The notes: generated by a model from the sequence alone, not told the origin. A DNA stretch of 64,000 bases from Gracilaria domingensis (GCA_022539475.1 VCMS01000017.1:239641-303640); one strand, 5' to 3'. Shown: positions 40,166 to 50,641, numbered from the stretch's first letter. Numbers and translations are program-made.

Positions 40166-41591
40166 ATGGTTGGCGATTCCGGCGGCCAGAACGGCGTCGA
40201 CCACGGCCATTTCGGATGGCAGCCCTGCGGGTCCGTTACTCACCCACGCCTCTCCTCGTTGCTTCACGTTTGCGATTCTGCTTGGAGCTGACTGTACCGT
40301 TCGTGTTTTCCCGATTCTCCGTCTTTAGCCTTACCATTGTGTTGAAGGATGGCACACAGGTGTTACAGTGCGTTGCAGATTCTGAAAATGTTTACAACCT
40401 TCAAGTCAGCCTTAGTCGCGAGCTTGCATGGGATGCCGCAAAGGTACGCGTACCGACTCCGCCGTCCACCCCTCGCCGTTCCGTATTGTGCGCACGTTTT
40501 CAGGTCGCGTGTGACACAGCCCACTGTACGCATATATACTAACTAACTCGTGTTTTTTTTTCTTTCCGCTACTTTGCACACAGAATTCGTGGAGGTGGCA
40601 TAAGACGTGGAGAGTTCCAGACTGTTTGGTCACGGCTGATACCACCGCTCTCTATGGCGTCGGTGATCTCGAGGCTCACCTCTCTGTAGTCTGTCAAGGT
40701 GAGAAGCCCCATCAGCTTCAAGACGCCGGCGTTCAATCTCTTGATCGCTCGCAGCCTTACGCATCTCTCCAACTCGTTGACGGTCGCTGTCGCTTTTCCC
40801 GTTTGCGTCTTGTTGGTACTACCAGCACATTTGGCGGACGTCTGTTTCATTTTGTCGTCAGCATTGTTCGTCGTGATGGCGAAAACATCACAGCGATTGC
40901 GAGCGTCATTTCGACAGCTTTCGCTGTCTACTCGCGAAAGAACGCCGACAAGAAGCGAAAGATTGTCGATCGTGAAGCCATGATGTCTGGGCGTTGGTCC
41001 GAGGGATACTCATTCATTCCTTTTGACCCCAAGGAATTGGATCGCAAGTTCATCAAAAAGGCTGTCAATTCCGAGGGTGTCATGGTTGAGAAAGAGATCA
41101 CTAATTCTTGGGAAGGTTTGTTGGCCTACTTTCAAGCCCCCAATATTCGTTTCAAGATTCGGCATCCTCTCTTTCTCGCTATTCGCTTCAGCAATGTGCT
41201 TGTGATTCTCCGTGATTCGCTGCGCTTTCCGCAAGAAAGCGAGGAGGCCTTAAGGTCATTTATCTGCAGCTGCGGATTCCCTTTAAACTGCAAGAGAGAT
41301 CCGGCTGTAAAGATTGGTCATGGCGAGTTTCTGCCTCCTTGGCTCATCGCGTTTAGGAATTCGGCTATGAAGGACTGCAGCCATGAGATTCTTCAAAAAC
41401 TTTCAGACCTTATGAAAGTTGTCAAGGTCCTGCTCTCGGCTTTGTTCCGGACGATTCTTTACTGCCACAACGCTATTCCCCAACTTTCGATGTGGCCAGT
41501 CTCGGACAGCTGTATTCAAAGCTTTATGCGATTGAATTTGCCTCTAGTCTGGAAGAGAAGTCGAATGGAAACACACATAGCAGTATCATGA
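40166..41591 (+). CDS. Spliced gene, unknown protein with beta-rich domain
   Basis: Proposed exons are 40166-40230, 40329-40443 and 40584 onward. The last donor (AAG|GTACGC) and acceptor (CACAG) are good; the first donor (GG|GTCCGT) is weak. The joined protein reads LTIVLKDGTQVLQCVADSE, then HKTWRVPDCLVTAD, then LQLVDGRCRFSRLRLVGTTS, STFGGRLFHFVVSIVRRDG and STAFAVYSRKNADKKRK. That is a beta-rich region ending in a basic patch, compatible with an immunoglobulin-like DNA-binding domain, but I cannot name the family. The frame ends at 41591, while a frame shifted by one base is open from 41386 and leads into the HHE domain, so the two may be one protein. Confidence 0.6.
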
Positions 41592-42430
41592 CGAAGAAGC
41601 CAAAGACAAAGATGGAGCCCGTAGAATCAGATACAGTTCTTGGGTATCATCCTTGTGGAACGCCAATCTATGCCCCAGAGAGCGGTAGGGTCAGATCTAC
41701 TGTTTCTCACGCTGGGGAAAGCTCCAGCTCATCGCGCGGACCATCGCAACAGATGCGGACGTCATTTGAGAGCTACTTCATTTCGCTTCATGGAGAGCTG
41801 CGAATGTTGTTACAGAAAGTCGTTGAACTTGTTTCACAGTGTGTCACAGATCCCCTGAAGGCGGACAAGGAAACTTTGCGAAAGGCATATGAAGACTTTA
41901 CGGAAGCCCTGTCGGTTCATGCTTACGTGGAGGAACAAGTGATGTTCAAGAAACTGTCTGATCGAGTTCCAAGGGTAACTGAATCATATTCGGTAGATCA
42001 CTGGTTGGAGAAAGGGAAAATGGATGAGATTGCGAACATTATGCGGGACATGGATCCCCAGAAGATAGCAGATCTTTTCCTGAAGATATCAGAATTGGCC
42101 GCAGTACACAAAGTCCACATGGATAAGGAAGAATTTCATCTACTTCCTTACTTTTTGGATCACTTCAGTGACGAAGAGATAATCGATCTAATCAGACAGT
42201 CGCAAGAGACCTTCCACCAATACTTCGCTAACTCAAGGAAAGGCGGCGACAGGAGAATAAGTTTAATGAATCCGAGACATAAGAGGGCTATACAGAGAGC
42301 CATGGAAGCTGCTGGAATTGATTTCCAGCCAGACGAGAATACCGTTGACCCGCCAGAGCAAATCAACGACCGCTGTTTCAATGAAAACTCGGATGAAGTA
42401 CTAGCGCTTATAGATGAAATGTACCGGTGA
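41588..42430 (+). CDS. Hemerythrin-like HHE-domain protein
   Basis: 280 residues from the ATG at 41588; its frame is open from 41386. After a Ser-rich segment, the HHE cation-binding four-helix bundle is visible: SFESYFISLHGELRMLL (first His), SVHAYVEEQVMFKKL (H-x3-E), AAVHKVHMDKEEFHLLPYF (H-x3-H, then E-x2-H) and a helical end. These His and Glu positions bind a di-iron centre in hemerythrins. HHE proteins sense or bind oxygen or iron. The upstream in-frame sequence (PDDSLLPQRYSPTFDVASL) looks coding, so the real N-terminus may be longer or joined to the gene at 40166. The upstream stop and this ATG overlap as ATGA. Confidence 0.8.
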   Translation: MTKKPKTKMEPVESDTVLGYHPCGTPIYAPESGRVRSTVSHAGESSSSSRGPSQQMRTSFESYFISLHGELRMLLQKVVELVSQCVTDPLKADKETLRKAYEDFTEALSVHAYVEEQVMFKKLSDRVPRVTESYSVDHWLEKGKMDEIANIMRDMDPQKIADLFLKISELAAVHKVHMDKEEFHLLPYFLDHFSDEEIIDLIRQSQETFHQYFANSRKGGDRRISLMNPRHKRAIQRAMEAAGIDFQPDENTVDPPEQINDRCFNENSDEVLALIDEMYR

Positions 42431-42704
42431 TTCACAGCCATGTGGGAGAATGGAAACATGTTATGCTTGTTGTAAATCTTTCAATCCTGAGAAGCCAAGA
42501 CGAGGTCAACGTCATACTCTTGTCGTGTTTTCTGAGATACTCGGAGCTTACCTCTGCACACTTGCCTTTGCGCTCATTCTGATTTTCTTGCCTGCTGTAC
42601 GATTCTGAAAATCTGCGAGCACCGTGTGATTTTCTTGTAAACGAATGCAGCTACTCCCTCGTACATTTGAAGGAAGCACGCAAGTGCTATCTAAGCAACA
42701 TGAA

Positions 42705-43120
42705 TCATGATATACAGTGGTCCATTTGATTCTCTCTTTTTGTTGCTCTCACCCTCTCTCTCCCCCTCCGAATGAACCTGGGCGTAATTTCCTCGTGACA
42801 AGAGGATGCGCCAGGGAGTCTTCTGACCTCCACAACCCTCGATGTATGCTGCATATGCTGTGGCAGCCAGCTTTGAACCTGTAGAATAAATTGCGTTCAT
42901 CATCATAGAACTAAGGATACCCTCTTACCAGAAAGGCCAGTATTGTACCGTTTCGACTGCAAATTATTGGACATGCTACACTCCCCACCAGAAACAACTC
43001 AGGTAGCTGCAGTACATTCAATGGGCCGAAACAAGAAAACCTCCTTTGTTTTGGACCGAAGAAGCATTCGGTGTTGCAGACTAAGGCGTCCTGTCTCCTA
43101 CAAGCCTCTTCATTCGACAT
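42705..43120 (-). CDS. Possible small two-exon gene, unknown
   Basis: An ATG at 43120 opens 64 codons to a donor CTG|GTAAGA (42929/42928). A TTCTACAG acceptor (exon from 42878) continues the same phase for 58 codons to a stop. The product of about 121 residues has eight Cys in its first 60 residues (NEEACRRQDALVCNTECFFG) and a basic tail. The 50-bp intron is shorter than the others in the window. No family recognised. Confidence 0.28.
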
Positions 43121-43836
43121 GGAGGGATCGTCAGGAGAGCCTCTGCTACAGCACTACTGGTTTATAAGAATAAGGAGAGTTATAACGAAATAGAATAGCG
43201 AGAAGCACACTCACCTCTACCGGCAATGAGGTTGCGTGGATTTTCTCATGGTGATCCGGGGTATCTGGTTATCCGATAACTTATTCCTCAGTATAATACT
43301 CATCCTCGAAAAACTCACTAAACTAACACAGCTCTCCCTTTATCTTGTTCTCTGGCCAGTTTTGGTTCACGCTTAATCAAACTTCTAACGACATCGTTTT
43401 TGATCGGACGTAGCGCTCAACTTATGACGCGCTTGTTAAGGGGCATAGTAAAATGATATGCTCCGTGTCTGTACCCGTTGGTGCCGCACTTACCCACCAC
43501 ACCACCTAGTTCTTGTTTTAACTACGTAATAGAAGACATGTGTACATCGATACTGGGCTTTTGTAACAATACGAAAAGGAGAGAGGATATGAGAACTTAC
43601 TGCATTAGGAGGAAGAAGAACGCAGCGACGACAGCATCATCGTTGTAATTACTGAAGGAACAAAGACTATATATATTCAGAAGGAACAGGATATGAACAG
43701 GTAGAATCACCGGTGACGAAATGCTCTGGCAGAAGAGATTCTCTTCAAGAGAACACCTTAGAGATCTAAAGCTTTCTTAGAATAACTAACAGCTGCTCAA
43801 CGCGCGCTCAACGCGCATACTATCGAAAAGAGTGGG

Positions 43837-43877
43837 ACAGATTTATAGGGTTCGTTCAACGAACCCTATAAATCTGT
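43837..43877. repeat. Perfect 20-bp inverted repeat with 1-base centre
   Basis: Left arm 43837-43856, centre C at 43857, right arm 43858-43877. The pairing extends outward after a small mismatch (AGAGTG / CACTCT). Confidence 0.92.
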
Positions 43878-43889
43878 CTACACTCTCTT

Positions 43890-43936
43890 AATAAATCCAG
43901 CCCGCCAACAAACTTTGTTGGCGGGCTGGATTTATT
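43890..43936. repeat. Perfect 23-bp inverted repeat with 1-base centre
   Basis: Left arm 43890-43912, centre C at 43913, right arm 43914-43936; starts only 13 bp after the preceding palindrome. Confidence 0.92.
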
Positions 43937-44445
43937 GTGCGACGTTGGTCGCGATGGTTGTCGATTGTCAGAGTTTGAGAACGTTGTTCAATATCGCTGT
44001 GCTCTCGTCTTGCAGCTAAAACTTTGAAAAAAACGCTTGGACGCTCCGCTCGGTGTTTAACGCCGCAAAATATACCCCCTCGACATGGTTGCTGAACACT
44101 GACCAAACCGCCAGGAACGTCGGCTCCCAATTCCCGCAAAGGTTTAAGCTGCTACTCCATGCAATATGCAAAATATTCTTTTCATCACTACAACGAACTT
44201 GTGCAGCCGTCCAGTCAGCTTCCAGGCACATCGGCTGCCTTCTGAAAAGCTACAGGGTCTATGGGCGAGAGTGGTTTTTCGAGGAGCGAGAAGAGCTTTC
44301 ATCGCGAAGGGAGGTGCTGCGTTTGACACATATGACGGTGACGCTGGCGGTGGTCTGGGCTACTGCATTACCGTCAACATTGTCCATCGTCAGAGCGCCA
44401 CGTTCGGGCACATCACCGCCATCTTCGCAGCACGTCTGTTTGAGC

Positions 44446-44484
44446 GTTTGCAACCTGCCATTGGGCCAATGGCAGGTTGCAAAC
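44446..44484. repeat. Perfect 19-bp inverted repeat with 1-base centre
   Basis: Left arm 44446-44464, centre G at 44465, right arm 44466-44484. Confidence 0.92.
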
Positions 44485-44500
44485 CCAGGGGTTGGTTCCA

Positions 44501-44911
44501 ATCGATTGCTTGCGCAATCGATTGCAATCACCAATCGCAATCGGCGATTGCTTCAAGAGCTAGTGATTGCAATCTGATTGCAAATGTCAAGCCCAATGTG
44601 CACTCAGATTGCAATCGACTATACTGTTGACATCCGGAAAAGCGCCGTTCTGTAGTTATTCGTACGTAAACAAAACTTTCTCTACACTCTCATATTGTGT
44701 TTGAGATTAGCGTAGAGTTAGACATGCAATATAGAACATAACGAGAGCAGCCAGATCTACGTTGTATTGCAATTGCGATTGCGATTGCACAAAGACTCCC
44801 AATCGCAATCGTGATTGCGAAAAAGAGAGATGATTGCAATGGCGATTGCAAACGGTGAGAGTGATTGCAATTGCGATTGCAAAGGGGAAGGGTGATTGCT
44901 ATTTCTCGCAA
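44501..44911. repeat. Cluster of GATTGC/GCAATC motifs
   Basis: The palindrome GATTGCAATC occurs at 44520, 44565 and 44607. Many partial forms in both directions fill 44501-44620 and 44765-44911 (for example ATTGCGATTGCGATTGC near 44768), with an ordinary stretch between them. Confidence 0.8.
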
Positions 44912-45159
44912 TCGGATTGGACCAACCTCTGAATGGCCATTGGCATCTCTTGTCTTACCCTCCCTTTGATCCCAACCCGGTTACGTTCTTACGTACTGGA
45001 GCTGTTTAGCACAGACAGGAGCTTTCGGCCTGTAATCTTTATCACAGTGCCTAACTGAATGTTGGCTATTGCCAACACCCGAATCGCCCAATAAAGAAGA
45101 TCGCTCAAAGGAGCAAACCGAAGGACAGGCGATAATGTGGCTTAACCCTTGTCGGGTGG

Positions 45160-45535
45160 ACATGGATAAAGCTGGTCTCGTTGCGAGAATCCGAGGTAGC
45201 GTTGTCTCAATTATATGTGGGACACTCTAACGTTGCATCTACTTGCAACATACCTTACTGGCAAGAAAGCAGTTTGCAAATGTCGTCCGGGGGTACTGAA
45301 TGACGTGGAACACTACGTGTTAAGATGTCCGCTGAGGAAAGCGTCTAGAGTTATGTGCTTACCACCCCGTCACGATCGTCGAGGAATGAGTGTAGCGGAT
45401 ATTATAAGGAAATGGCCCGATAGAGTACCGGGTTTTCTAGTGAAAGAGCGTTTCTTTCAACAGAAACGCTCTGCAGTATGTAGGAATTAGACTACTGCGC
45501 CCGTATTAGAGAGAGAGAGAGAGAGAGGACATGGA
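45160..45535 (+). mobile_element. LINE C-terminal fragment with (GA)n tail
   Basis: An upstream frame reads EVALSQLYVGHSN, like the LSQLRTGHS segment before the end of many LINE ORF2 proteins. After a frame change, CKCRPGVLNDVEHYVLRCP gives the C-x-C...H-x4-C zinc-binding tail, then a conserved end to QKRSAVCRN and stop at 45490. The element ends in (GA)n. The same 3' end occurs at 27842 and, diverged, at 55066. Confidence 0.75.
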
Positions 45536-45728
45536 AGAGGCAAAATTTGGCGCTTTTGGCGCGCGCGCAGCTTTCCAAGTCTTCCATCTCTCCATTTCAT
45601 TTTCTGTGCGCGTCCGCGGACAGATGGCAATCTTTGCTTTAATATGCACTAAGTTTGATAGCATAGAACCATATACTTAAGAAGATATGGTTTACCAAAG
45701 TGAAAACATAAACCCGTTTGAAATCAGT

Positions 45729-45759
45729 ACATGGAAGAGATTTCTAACCTCTTCCATGT
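45729..45759. repeat. 11-bp inverted repeat, 9-base loop
   Basis: Arms ACATGGAAGAG and CTCTTCCATGT. The same word ACATGGAAGAGG also follows the LINE tail at about 45530, 200 bp upstream. Confidence 0.75.
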
Positions 45760-46880
45760 GTTTTTGTTACATAAAAACAATAAAAAAATCAGTCACGTTG
45801 CATTGCTGGTACTAGGAGAGCAACAGCAATGCTATCTGTGATCACCCAAAAACCTCTAGGCTACATATCCGGTGTAGATGTGATGGCAGTAGCCGCTGTC
45901 AGGCGTATATGAGACTATCGGCAAGAATGCTGCGCAAAGTTTTCCATTGGAGATGTGAGTCTCCATGAACTCTGCAAATAAAATATGAGACTAGACTTAC
46001 CCAATGCGGAAGGGTAAGTCTTTTCTTATTCTTATTCGTACCTCGAAAGCACATCTAGAGTAATATTCATGTCCAATCGGAATACACTCGTCTCTGCTAT
46101 AAACGACCGCACTCTTGATATTTGCCTTCGAAGGTACTAGCTCGAGCAGTGATAGGCTAAGCCTCGAGCTCTTAAGATATCAATCTGGGACGCTGTAAAG
46201 GCGTCATTACGATAACTTTGTTTCTTCTTCTTCTTTAGTGTGATCTGCAAAACTTCGTTTGATAACATTTATATATTCTTTCTGGGGGGGTATGTGAGGG
46301 AACACTTAGTTGCTGCTGCACGTATTAATATGATGCAGCATACCCTTTCAGGATTGTAATACAAATTGTATCTGTTTGTGTGAATAATTCTGATATGCCT
46401 TACAGGGAACGCCACGGATTCGTGTCTTCAGGACGACAATTCTCTCCCTCTCACATTTATGGGACCCCCTAGTTTAACGACAACTCATGGAAAGCCATCG
46501 GATCATATCTTCTCCCTTTCGCGAATTATGCGACGAAGAGTTTTTAACATTCAGCAAACCATTCTGTACCACTCTAATGAATGAGCACTAACCAGTAACT
46601 ACTACGTCATCAATACAAAACGAATCTCTTGTGCTTTGTGGATGGCACAAAAGAATGCATGGAAAGTGGTAAAGCGTCCTAGGAAGGATTCAGTAGTACG
46701 TCTAACCCGCATATAAGTTACCCGTTTTAGAAACTGGGCCTCGTCACCAGCGTAGGGCGTGGCCACGAAACCTTTTCAAGTTTGTACCCAAAGGCTTTCC
46801 GTGCGCAATGGAGGTAGATGGGCCAACGGAGGCATTCTGAGCTTCAGGGTGCATGCCTGATGTGGGCATGGTGAGATAAC

Positions 46881-47792
46881 CTAAAGACCAAATTGGGAGG
46901 CTTTCGTCAAGCCTCTTTCGTTGCAATGTTCGGCGTAGGACGACAAACGAGTGTGTAATGAGTCATCATCATCGATTTCTATACCGTCTAGAATGCGGTC
47001 GTATTCCGATTCATGTACGTTGCGACTGGAAAGTTCTGATGAACAACCCAATGCGGTAACCAGGGCCGAAAGATCTTCCATCAAGTGCGACTTGCGAATG
47101 ATGTAGTCCGGTGACACGGGTTCAACGTCGGTAGCAAACAGTGGCAAGCTTTCATTTTCTATATACGGATATCTGTTTAGCACAGGGATCTGTATCTTCT
47201 CCGTCCTGAGATCTTCAATGCCATTCTGCACCTGCTCACTTGTCAAAGACGCATTGCCATGACCTTGAGTCTGTCTGTACTTGACAAGCGACCATAATCG
47301 CTGCTTCATGGGAGCGGTGGATGTTATGTACATCAAAGGCTTGCATGCGCTCCGCAGGTGCAAAAGTGCGGTTGCATTCATATAAAAGTGACGCGAAACA
47401 ACTGCTACCCGTTTATATGGCAATTTCACCATATCTGGTATTACGTCCAATCTAGCTTCAAACCCTCTCCATAGCGGCGTTTCATATCCAAGTGGTAGCA
47501 AGCACTTCTCGAGAGCCTCGCCTATGGTAGTGGAACCTGTTCGTGGTGGACGGTCATATACGATGCACATTTTGGGCCCACTAAGCGAGGCAAAACGTTC
47601 GAGATCCTCCTTCGGTGTGGTGTGAAGCTCAGAATCTGAGCATGATGTTGATGTTATGGTAACGGGAATGAAATCCCTCGTTAGCGGATGCAATTCTTGG
47701 TTGATGAGAAGAACAATAAGCAGTACGACGAAAAATGCGACGGAAAGAGGTTTGCCTTTGGCCATTCTGATGATGAGAGTAGTGCGACGCAT
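46881..47792 (-). CDS. Golgi-type carbohydrate sulfotransferase, type II membrane protein
   Basis: 303 residues. A basic cytoplasmic end, one membrane anchor (about 14-31, VAFFVVLLIVLLI) and a luminal domain. The 5'-phosphosulfate loop is RPPRTGSTTIGEAL (81-94), the P-loop-like PAPS-binding motif of the heparan 2-O/uronyl sulfotransferase superfamily. The 3'-phosphate region, usually RDP-x2-R-x2-S, reads TSTAPMKQRLWSLV, so Arg and Asp are not conserved. Two N-glycosylation sequons are seen near 135 and 180. Red algae use such enzymes on sulfated galactans; that substrate is inference. No intron. Confidence 0.82.
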   Translation of the reverse strand: MRRTTLIIRMAKGKPLSVAFFVVLLIVLLINQELHPLTRDFIPVTITSTSCSDSELHTTPKEDLERFASLSGPKMCIVYDRPPRTGSTTIGEALEKCLLPLGYETPLWRGFEARLDVIPDMVKLPYKRVAVVSRHFYMNATALLHLRSACKPLMYITSTAPMKQRLWSLVKYRQTQGHGNASLTSEQVQNGIEDLRTEKIQIPVLNRYPYIENESLPLFATDVEPVSPDYIIRKSHLMEDLSALVTALGCSSELSSRNVHESEYDRILDGIEIDDDDSLHTRLSSYAEHCNERGLTKASQFGL

Positions 47793-48616
47793 CGGGGACG
47801 GTGTGAGGGACCGGCGTCGGGACGGAGAGTGTCAGAAGTTAAAAAGCATGAGCAAAATTAAGAGTTGTAAGTAGGTGAAAAGGTACCGTTGGTAGTCTTC
47901 TCTCATGATAAGCGGCGCACGGAAGGTAGGTATGCTCCCGAATGGTGGGCGTTTAATGCTGCCATCGCGAGATGTTTTTGATACCCCTGTACACTGGATT
48001 TCTCCAGTCGATAGAGGGCATTAGGAGTGACGAATTGTTTCATATCATCCCGACAAACAATGCAGCCAGAGGCGACGCTACAGTCTGTGTATAATGCCGC
48101 TGTGTGGCGCCGAGCTGTTCGTCATGCAAGTCGCATAGGAGTCCTATGATAGGACTGCGTGCCACTTTTTGCACACTGTAAAGGGCGCGGTAGGAGGTAC
48201 GCTCAAGACAGCGAGTTCCCCCTGCTTCTGATGCGGCGGACCTGTCGATTCTCAGCCACTATATCAGCTGCCTAATCTCAAGAGAATGGTGAGACCGTGG
48301 CCGCCCATTCCACCCTAGATCTCAGGCTCAACTTCAGCCGCCCAAGCTGATTTGTATACCTGTAACGGTTTACTGACCGTGGTCGTACGGAAAACAACAT
48401 CTGCGATGAAGAATGTACCCGGAAAGCATGAAGCAAAAGAGTACTAAAGGTAGAAGGCTACCCTTGGTAGCCCTGGCCTGTTATTCCCTGCTTGGGACCA
48501 ACTGCCCTCTGGCAGAACATCTCTCTGCTTGTTGTTGCATGTAGTGCAGAAATTGTAAGGATGTTCTTAGATACCCTACTGTAACGCAATAACACAGGAT
48601 TATTTCTGGGTCCCAC

Positions 48617-48655
48617 GGTGTGCATATTGTACCCCATTGGTACAATATGCACACC
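48617..48655. repeat. 17-bp perfect hairpin
   Basis: Arms 48617-48633 and 48639-48655 with loop CCATT. A second hairpin (9-bp arms) overlaps its right end. Confidence 0.9.
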
Positions 48656-48993
48656 CTAAATCAAAACTCATTTAGGGTCCTTTTCTCAAAATAATATTTT
48701 GTAATATTATTATCGAGGGATCCAAAAATACTTCCTGGAAGTACTTTTGACAGCAGTCGAAATTCGAGTAGACATGATGAAACTACTTGCCTCTGTACAT
48801 CATGTGCGAAGACCAAACTTCGGAATGTTTCTGCATCAATGGATGAAACTATGCCGGCTTGTACAAGCCTTGAACCCTTTCTATATAGCGCACATCCGTG
48901 TATGGGAGCAGACGAAGTAGGCAAGGTTGCCGCAAAACAGCAAAATTTGACTCGTGATTGTTTGTGCGAGCTTCTGTTGTGGTTATCCTGATA

Positions 48994-49053
48994 GCCCCAG
49001 TGTGTATTGCCTGATATCATACAGGCCCTGTAGCAGGCAATACATACTGGGGC
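48994..49053. repeat. 20-bp hairpin with one mismatch
   Basis: Arms 48994-49013 and 49034-49053 around a 20-base loop; the size and near-perfect pairing are like a small-RNA precursor. Confidence 0.85.
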
Positions 49054-49413
49054 CAACAGCTGTAGTACAGAATGTATGCAGGACAGCAAAGGTACACTTG
49101 GCGACAAACTGTTGGAGGAACACAATACTGCTTATATCAAATGCAGAAACGCTACTAGGGGCGCATTATAACGGGATACTCTACAAAACAAGAAAAGGTT
49201 AGCCTTCTCATTCATTCATTACCTTCGTCAAACGTACGCGCCAAGCGTTTGGGCTGTCGACCGCCTAGATACCTGGCGTCATGATGATGAGGCTTGTTGC
49301 TCTACCTCGACAAATCGCGAATCCGCTGCCGAGCAAAGAGTGAACCGGTGCAACATAGGTAAGTTGACACTGTTTTTCCGTTGCCGAGTTTTCAACGGGA
49401 GTGATACTTCAAC

Positions 49414-50634
49414 ATGACAGGATTGCAACAAAGGATTCAGGGTCTGCTCGACGTCAGAAAGCGCAAAGGCGCTTTTCGTCAACTCCGTCATCCTCTGGCC
49501 ACCGCCAGTGACTTTTCCTCAAATGATTACTTGGGCTTCTCTCGCAATCGTTCTTGCCAAAACTATGTCAACGAATTCATTGCTAATCATCCGCAACGTG
49601 TGCCCACGGGTTCGACAGGCTCACGCTTGTTATCTGGCCACTCCAAGGATATAGAAGCACTCGAGAACACAGCAGCCCAATTTCATCACTCTGAGGATGC
49701 GCTGTTATTCAATTCTGGATACGATGCGAACATATCGCTTCTTGCTACTGTTGCTTCGCATGACGACGCTATTGTTTACGATCAATTTATCCATGCTTCT
49801 GTACATGACGGCATGCGCATGAGTCGAGCTCGAAGAAATTTGTTCTCCTTTCAACATAACGATGTGGAAGCCTTGAGTGCTGAGATTCGAGTGGCCGCGT
49901 CTGCTGTTAAAGGTAGCATAATTGTTTGCATAGAGTCTGTTTACTCGATGGACGGCGATATCGCTCCAATTTCGGGCATGCTTTGCGTTTTGAAGTCGCT
50001 GCAACAAGAACTGTCGAGGGAACTCTATCTGATCGTAGATGAAGCACATTCCGGTGGTCTGTACGGACCCGAGGGAGAAGGTCTATGTGTTCATCTAAGC
50101 TTAGAAAGTCATCCTAATCTTTTTGCTAGAGTTGTAACGTACGGGAAAGCGTTTGCTGCGCACGGTGCTGTTGTCTTGGGATCTTCTACTCTAAAGATAT
50201 ACCTGATAAACTACGCACGTCCGCTCATTTATTCCACCGTTCTATCTCCACATAGCGTTGTTACTCTCCGGGCTCTCTACGCATTCATGAAATCAACTGA
50301 AGCTGACAAAGCTAGGAAGCGCCTGTGGAACCTGGTTGATCACTTCTATCGGTGTTCGCGTGAATACCTTTGTTCCAAAGTTGTTCTTCATCATGAACTC
50401 AGATCTCCCATCGGAGGAATCATGATTGCTGGCAATATCAAATGCGTTCGAATCGCTAAGAAATTGATCGACAGAGGATTCGATGTATATCCTATCAGAT
50501 CCCCAACAGTTCCAAGTGGTTTAGAAAGAATACGAATAATCATTCATGCCCACAATAACTATGAGGAAATCACAAGGCTTGTAAGAGCCATCGCCCAAGC
50601 CCTAGAAGATGAGCTGGCTCGCCCTAAACTCTAA
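49414..50634 (+). CDS. Alpha-oxoamine synthase, probably 8-amino-7-oxononanoate synthase
   Basis: 406 residues. PLP-dependent fold-type-I enzyme condensing an amino acid with an acyl-CoA; BioF (biotin synthesis, alanine plus pimeloyl-CoA) is the best fit. Motifs in order: SNDYLGFSRN, PTGSTGSRLLSGH (Gly-rich loop), HASVHDGMRMS, VDEAHSGGLYGPEGEGL (Asp and His contact PLP) and TYGKAFAAHGAVVLGS, with the Schiff-base Lys near 244. The length is typical. Serine palmitoyltransferase and 5-aminolevulinate synthase are related, but the short N-terminus without membrane anchor favours BioF. Its stop is 7 bp from that of the convergent TatD gene. Confidence 0.85.
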   Translation: MTGLQQRIQGLLDVRKRKGAFRQLRHPLATASDFSSNDYLGFSRNRSCQNYVNEFIANHPQRVPTGSTGSRLLSGHSKDIEALENTAAQFHHSEDALLFNSGYDANISLLATVASHDDAIVYDQFIHASVHDGMRMSRARRNLFSFQHNDVEALSAEIRVAASAVKGSIIVCIESVYSMDGDIAPISGMLCVLKSLQQELSRELYLIVDEAHSGGLYGPEGEGLCVHLSLESHPNLFARVVTYGKAFAAHGAVVLGSSTLKIYLINYARPLIYSTVLSPHSVVTLRALYAFMKSTEADKARKRLWNLVDHFYRCSREYLCSKVVLHHELRSPIGGIMIAGNIKCVRIAKKLIDRGFDVYPIRSPTVPSGLERIRIIIHAHNNYEEITRLVRAIAQALEDELARPKL

Positions 50635-50641
50635 CCCTTGG

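Larger units (their letters stand above)
42431..46880. other. Gene-poor region: palindromes, GATTGC clusters, LINE fragment
   Basis: Apart from the doubtful small gene at 42705, no gene is supported. Notable contents are listed separately: palindromes at 43837, 43890 and 44446; the GATTGC cluster at 44501-44911; the LINE at 45160-45535; and hairpins at 45729-45759 and near 45990-46020 (AGACTTACCC/GGGTAAGTCT). Poly-A/T-rich stretches are common from 46200 on. Confidence 0.55.
47793..49413. other. Intergenic with several hairpins
   Basis: No gene supported. Inverted repeats: 48134-48148 (CATAGGA G TCCTATG); 48617-48633 with 48639-48655 (17-bp arms, 5-base loop); ACCCTAAAT/ATTTAGGGT at 48652-48677; and 48994-49013 with 49034-49053 (20-bp arms, one mismatch, 20-base loop). 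Confidence 0.6.

Noticed and set aside
46200-46320. Possible tRNA or snRNA genes in gene-poor stretches
   Set aside because: I looked for the GGTTCGAATCC-type B box and for U6-like starts and found none that folds convincingly.
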